The notes under the pieces are model-generated. The model did no database searches, was not told the DNA's origin, and worked only from the letters and a program-made list of their open reading frames with translations. A stretch of 64,000 nt of DNA from Flavobacterium psychrophilum (GTDB lineage Bacteria; Bacteroidota; Bacteroidia; Flavobacteriales; Flavobacteriaceae). Numbering within the stretch: the stretch's first letter is position 1; every line of letters starts with the position of its first letter. Both the position numbers and the translations under genes were made by a program. Positions 62,851 through 64,000 of this stretch are shown piece after piece. Location of the stretch: assembly GCA_001708385.1 (NCBI GenBank), contig CP012388.1, positions 2,542,001-2,606,000 on the forward strand, given 5' to 3'.

Positions 62851-63359
62851 AAGCCTGAAAATAGCGTAATTTCTAATTTCAAAATGTTTTATCTCTAATT
62901 AAACAGGGGGCTGTTTTTTAACTAAAGGTTAAATATTTTTTAAAAATTACGGTGCAAAGGAAATACAAAATTTCTAATGGAGATATGTTTTTGCATTAAA
63001 TTTTACCAAAACCGAATTAATCCTACAAATATCACGTTTTAGTATTCGAAAATTCCGACATAAAGCACTGTAGTTGTGGATGGTGCAATGGTTTATTGAC
63101 AGGGATAAATAGGAAAAATTCTATATCCATCGTCGACAAAGTGCTAAGTATCTCCGATTAACGGCGTTAAAATTTTAGTTTAAATCGGTTTTTCCCAGAG
63201 TGAAGAGAGGCTTCCAAAACCTATTTAAAATTTGCATAATGTGCTTAAAAACAGAAATGTGCATGAAGAAGACCCTCATACACATTTCATAACCAATCAA
63301 CCAATCTAAATTTTAAATATCATTTTCATTTTACTGTCAGTACAGTAAAACTGTTATAA
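62851..63359. other. Gene-poor AT-rich stretch with hairpins
   Basis: No convincing protein gene is seen. A terminator-like hairpin (AAACAG, GGGG, CTGTTT, T run) is at 62901-62917. A 12-of-13 inverted repeat (GAAATGTGCATGA at 63254-63266 with TCATACACATTTC at 63276-63288) coincides with an 11-codon frame at 63257-63292. No tRNA or rRNA signature was found. Confidence 0.4.
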
Positions 63360-63695
63360 TTATATCTTAACTAGTACAAATATACAACGCATATCTTTAT
63401 CATTATAGTATCTAATATCTCTATTTTCTATGCGTGCATATATTTTATCTATGCAATTTTTTAAAAAGGCGCACGTAGCAAGCATGCGCCTAATAAGCAG
63501 TAAGTCGTGGTTTAATCCGTTTTTTCGTATGCCAATGGGGATCAGGTAACATACAGCTTTGCGTATTATTTTATGCTTAGCGGCGTTTAGGAAAGTACTG
63601 CTTTCTTCTTCTTTTTCAATATGTCGTTGTTAATTCTCTAATGCCTAGTACTCTATGTACGTAGTAACTCTGCTTTTGGTTTCAGTAGATATCAT
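63360..63695 (-). pseudogene. Decayed open frame on the minus strand
   Basis: A 112-codon frame on the minus strand runs from an ATG at 63695 to a stop at 63360-63362 with two internal stops: TAG at codon 17 (63645-63647) and TAA at codon 22 (63630-63632). After codon 22 it stays open for 89 codons with no further stop and reads AAKHKIIRKAVCYLIPIGI and later NRDIRYYNDKDMRCIF. It has no ATG after the stops until codon 71. The product is not recognised. A terminator-like hairpin (63468-63490) lies inside it, so it may instead be a non-coding stretch. Confidence 0.35.
63463..63490 (-). terminator. Terminator-like hairpin on the minus strand
   Basis: GGCGCA pairs with TGCGCC around an 11-base loop and is followed by TTTTT on the minus strand. 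It could end a short minus-strand transcript that starts between 63490 and 63700. Confidence 0.45.
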
Positions 63696-63705
63696 TAAAA
63701 TATTG

Positions 63706-63713
63706 TAATTTTG
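63706..63713 (+). promoter_or_regulatory. -7 box of the dus promoter, apparently leaderless
   Basis: TAATTTTG at 63706-63713 is an exact -7 box 6 bases before the ATG at 63720, so transcription would start at or beside the A of ATG. The -33 box is weak. Confidence 0.5.
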
Positions 63714-63719
63714 CACAAA

Positions 63720-64000
63720 ATGAAGAAGATGGTAAAGATTGGCAACATAGAACTGCCTGAATTCCCGCTATTGCTGGCTCCAATGGAAGACGTGAGCGAT
63801 CCTCCTTTCCGCAGGTTATGCAAGACCCATGGCGCAGATTTAATGTATAGTGAGTTTATATCCTCAGAAGGGTTAATTCGCGATGCAATGAAAAGCCGTA
63901 TGAAGCTGGATATTTTTGACTACGAACGACCTGTGGGCATACAAATATTTGGTGGCGACGAGGAAGCTATGGCGCTTTCTGCAAAAATTGTCGAAGCCGT
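63720..64000 (+). CDS. dusB: tRNA-dihydrouridine synthase (DusB-type), 3' partial
   Basis: The enzyme reduces uridines in the D-loop of tRNA with FMN and NADPH. Only the first 93 residues are in the window. They start MKKMVKIGNIELPEFPLLLAPMEDVSDPPFRRLCK, with the APMxxVxDxxFR FMN-binding signature, followed by YSEFISSEGL and PVGIQIFGGDEEAM. The gene runs off the right edge. The ATG at 63720 sits 6 bases after a -7 box; a second ATG is three codons on, so the exact start is open. The subtype DusB is inferred from the N-terminus. Confidence 0.9.
   Translation, partial: MKKMVKIGNIELPEFPLLLAPMEDVSDPPFRRLCKTHGADLMYSEFISSEGLIRDAMKSRMKLDIFDYERPVGIQIFGGDEEAMALSAKIVEA

Noticed and set aside
62850..63700. 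tRNA, rRNA, tmRNA or other classical RNA gene in the long gap
   Set aside because: No cloverleaf, T-loop or conserved RNA core could be found by eye; a covariance search with Rfam models would decide.

Overview
The window is a stretch of chromosome from a member of the Bacteroidota, most likely the Flavobacteriaceae (a Flavobacterium-like organism). The signs are an AT-rich genome, a type IX secretion C-terminal domain, a SusC/SusD pair with a triple-Y one-component regulator, mevalonate-type HMG-CoA synthase, an IPExxxVDY protein beside pyruvate kinase, a long PurF variant, and promoters that follow the Bacteroidota pattern (TTTG, 19-21 bases, TAnnTTTG) almost always without a Shine-Dalgarno sequence. 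No rRNA, tRNA, CRISPR array, prophage or insertion sequence was found, so this is mostly ordinary core genome plus one polysaccharide utilisation locus.

Layout. 1-11.5 kb: a secreted type IX substrate (cut by the left edge), a PA0069-type radical SAM protein, the minus-strand groups pyk with its IPExxxVDY partner and acpP-fabF-rnc, then purN, rnhA and small unknown proteins. 11.8-15.9 kb: a PfkB kinase, a PurF-type amidophosphoribosyltransferase, a gene-free segment holding two near-identical candidate small RNA genes, and superoxide dismutase. 16-24.8 kb: AddA-like and AddB-like helicase-nuclease genes separated by kbl and an OmpA-family porin. 24.9-31 kb: a hydrolase, a repeat cluster, aminopeptidase P, a Fic protein with a striking palindrome in its promoter, HMG-CoA synthase and a ChaN-like protein. 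31.2-34.8 kb: the sdhCAB operon.

35-48.1 kb is a polysaccharide utilisation locus: a membrane-spanning triple-Y/LuxR regulator divergent from susC, susD, two GH30 enzymes and a GH3 beta-glucosidase. The regulator would sense a glucan fragment in the periplasm, SusCD would import oligosaccharides, the GH30 pair would cleave beta-1,6-glucan (or beta-1,6 branches) and GH3 would release glucose. 48.4-64 kb is housekeeping: omega-amidase, an Ig-like lipoprotein, ComF, glycyl-tRNA synthetase, an AsmA-like protein, thiamine-monophosphate kinase, two single-domain response regulators, LepA, a roughly 1.1 kb gene-poor stretch, and the start of a dihydrouridine synthase gene cut by the right edge.

The most notable signals are the duplicated small RNA candidates at 14820-14903 and 15071-15153, each with its own promoter of identical spacing and its own GNRA-loop terminator; the 31-base palindrome before fic; REP-like repeats lying between stop codons and terminators; two apparently leaderless mRNAs (glyS and dus); and a decayed reading frame with unexplained hairpins in 62634-63719.
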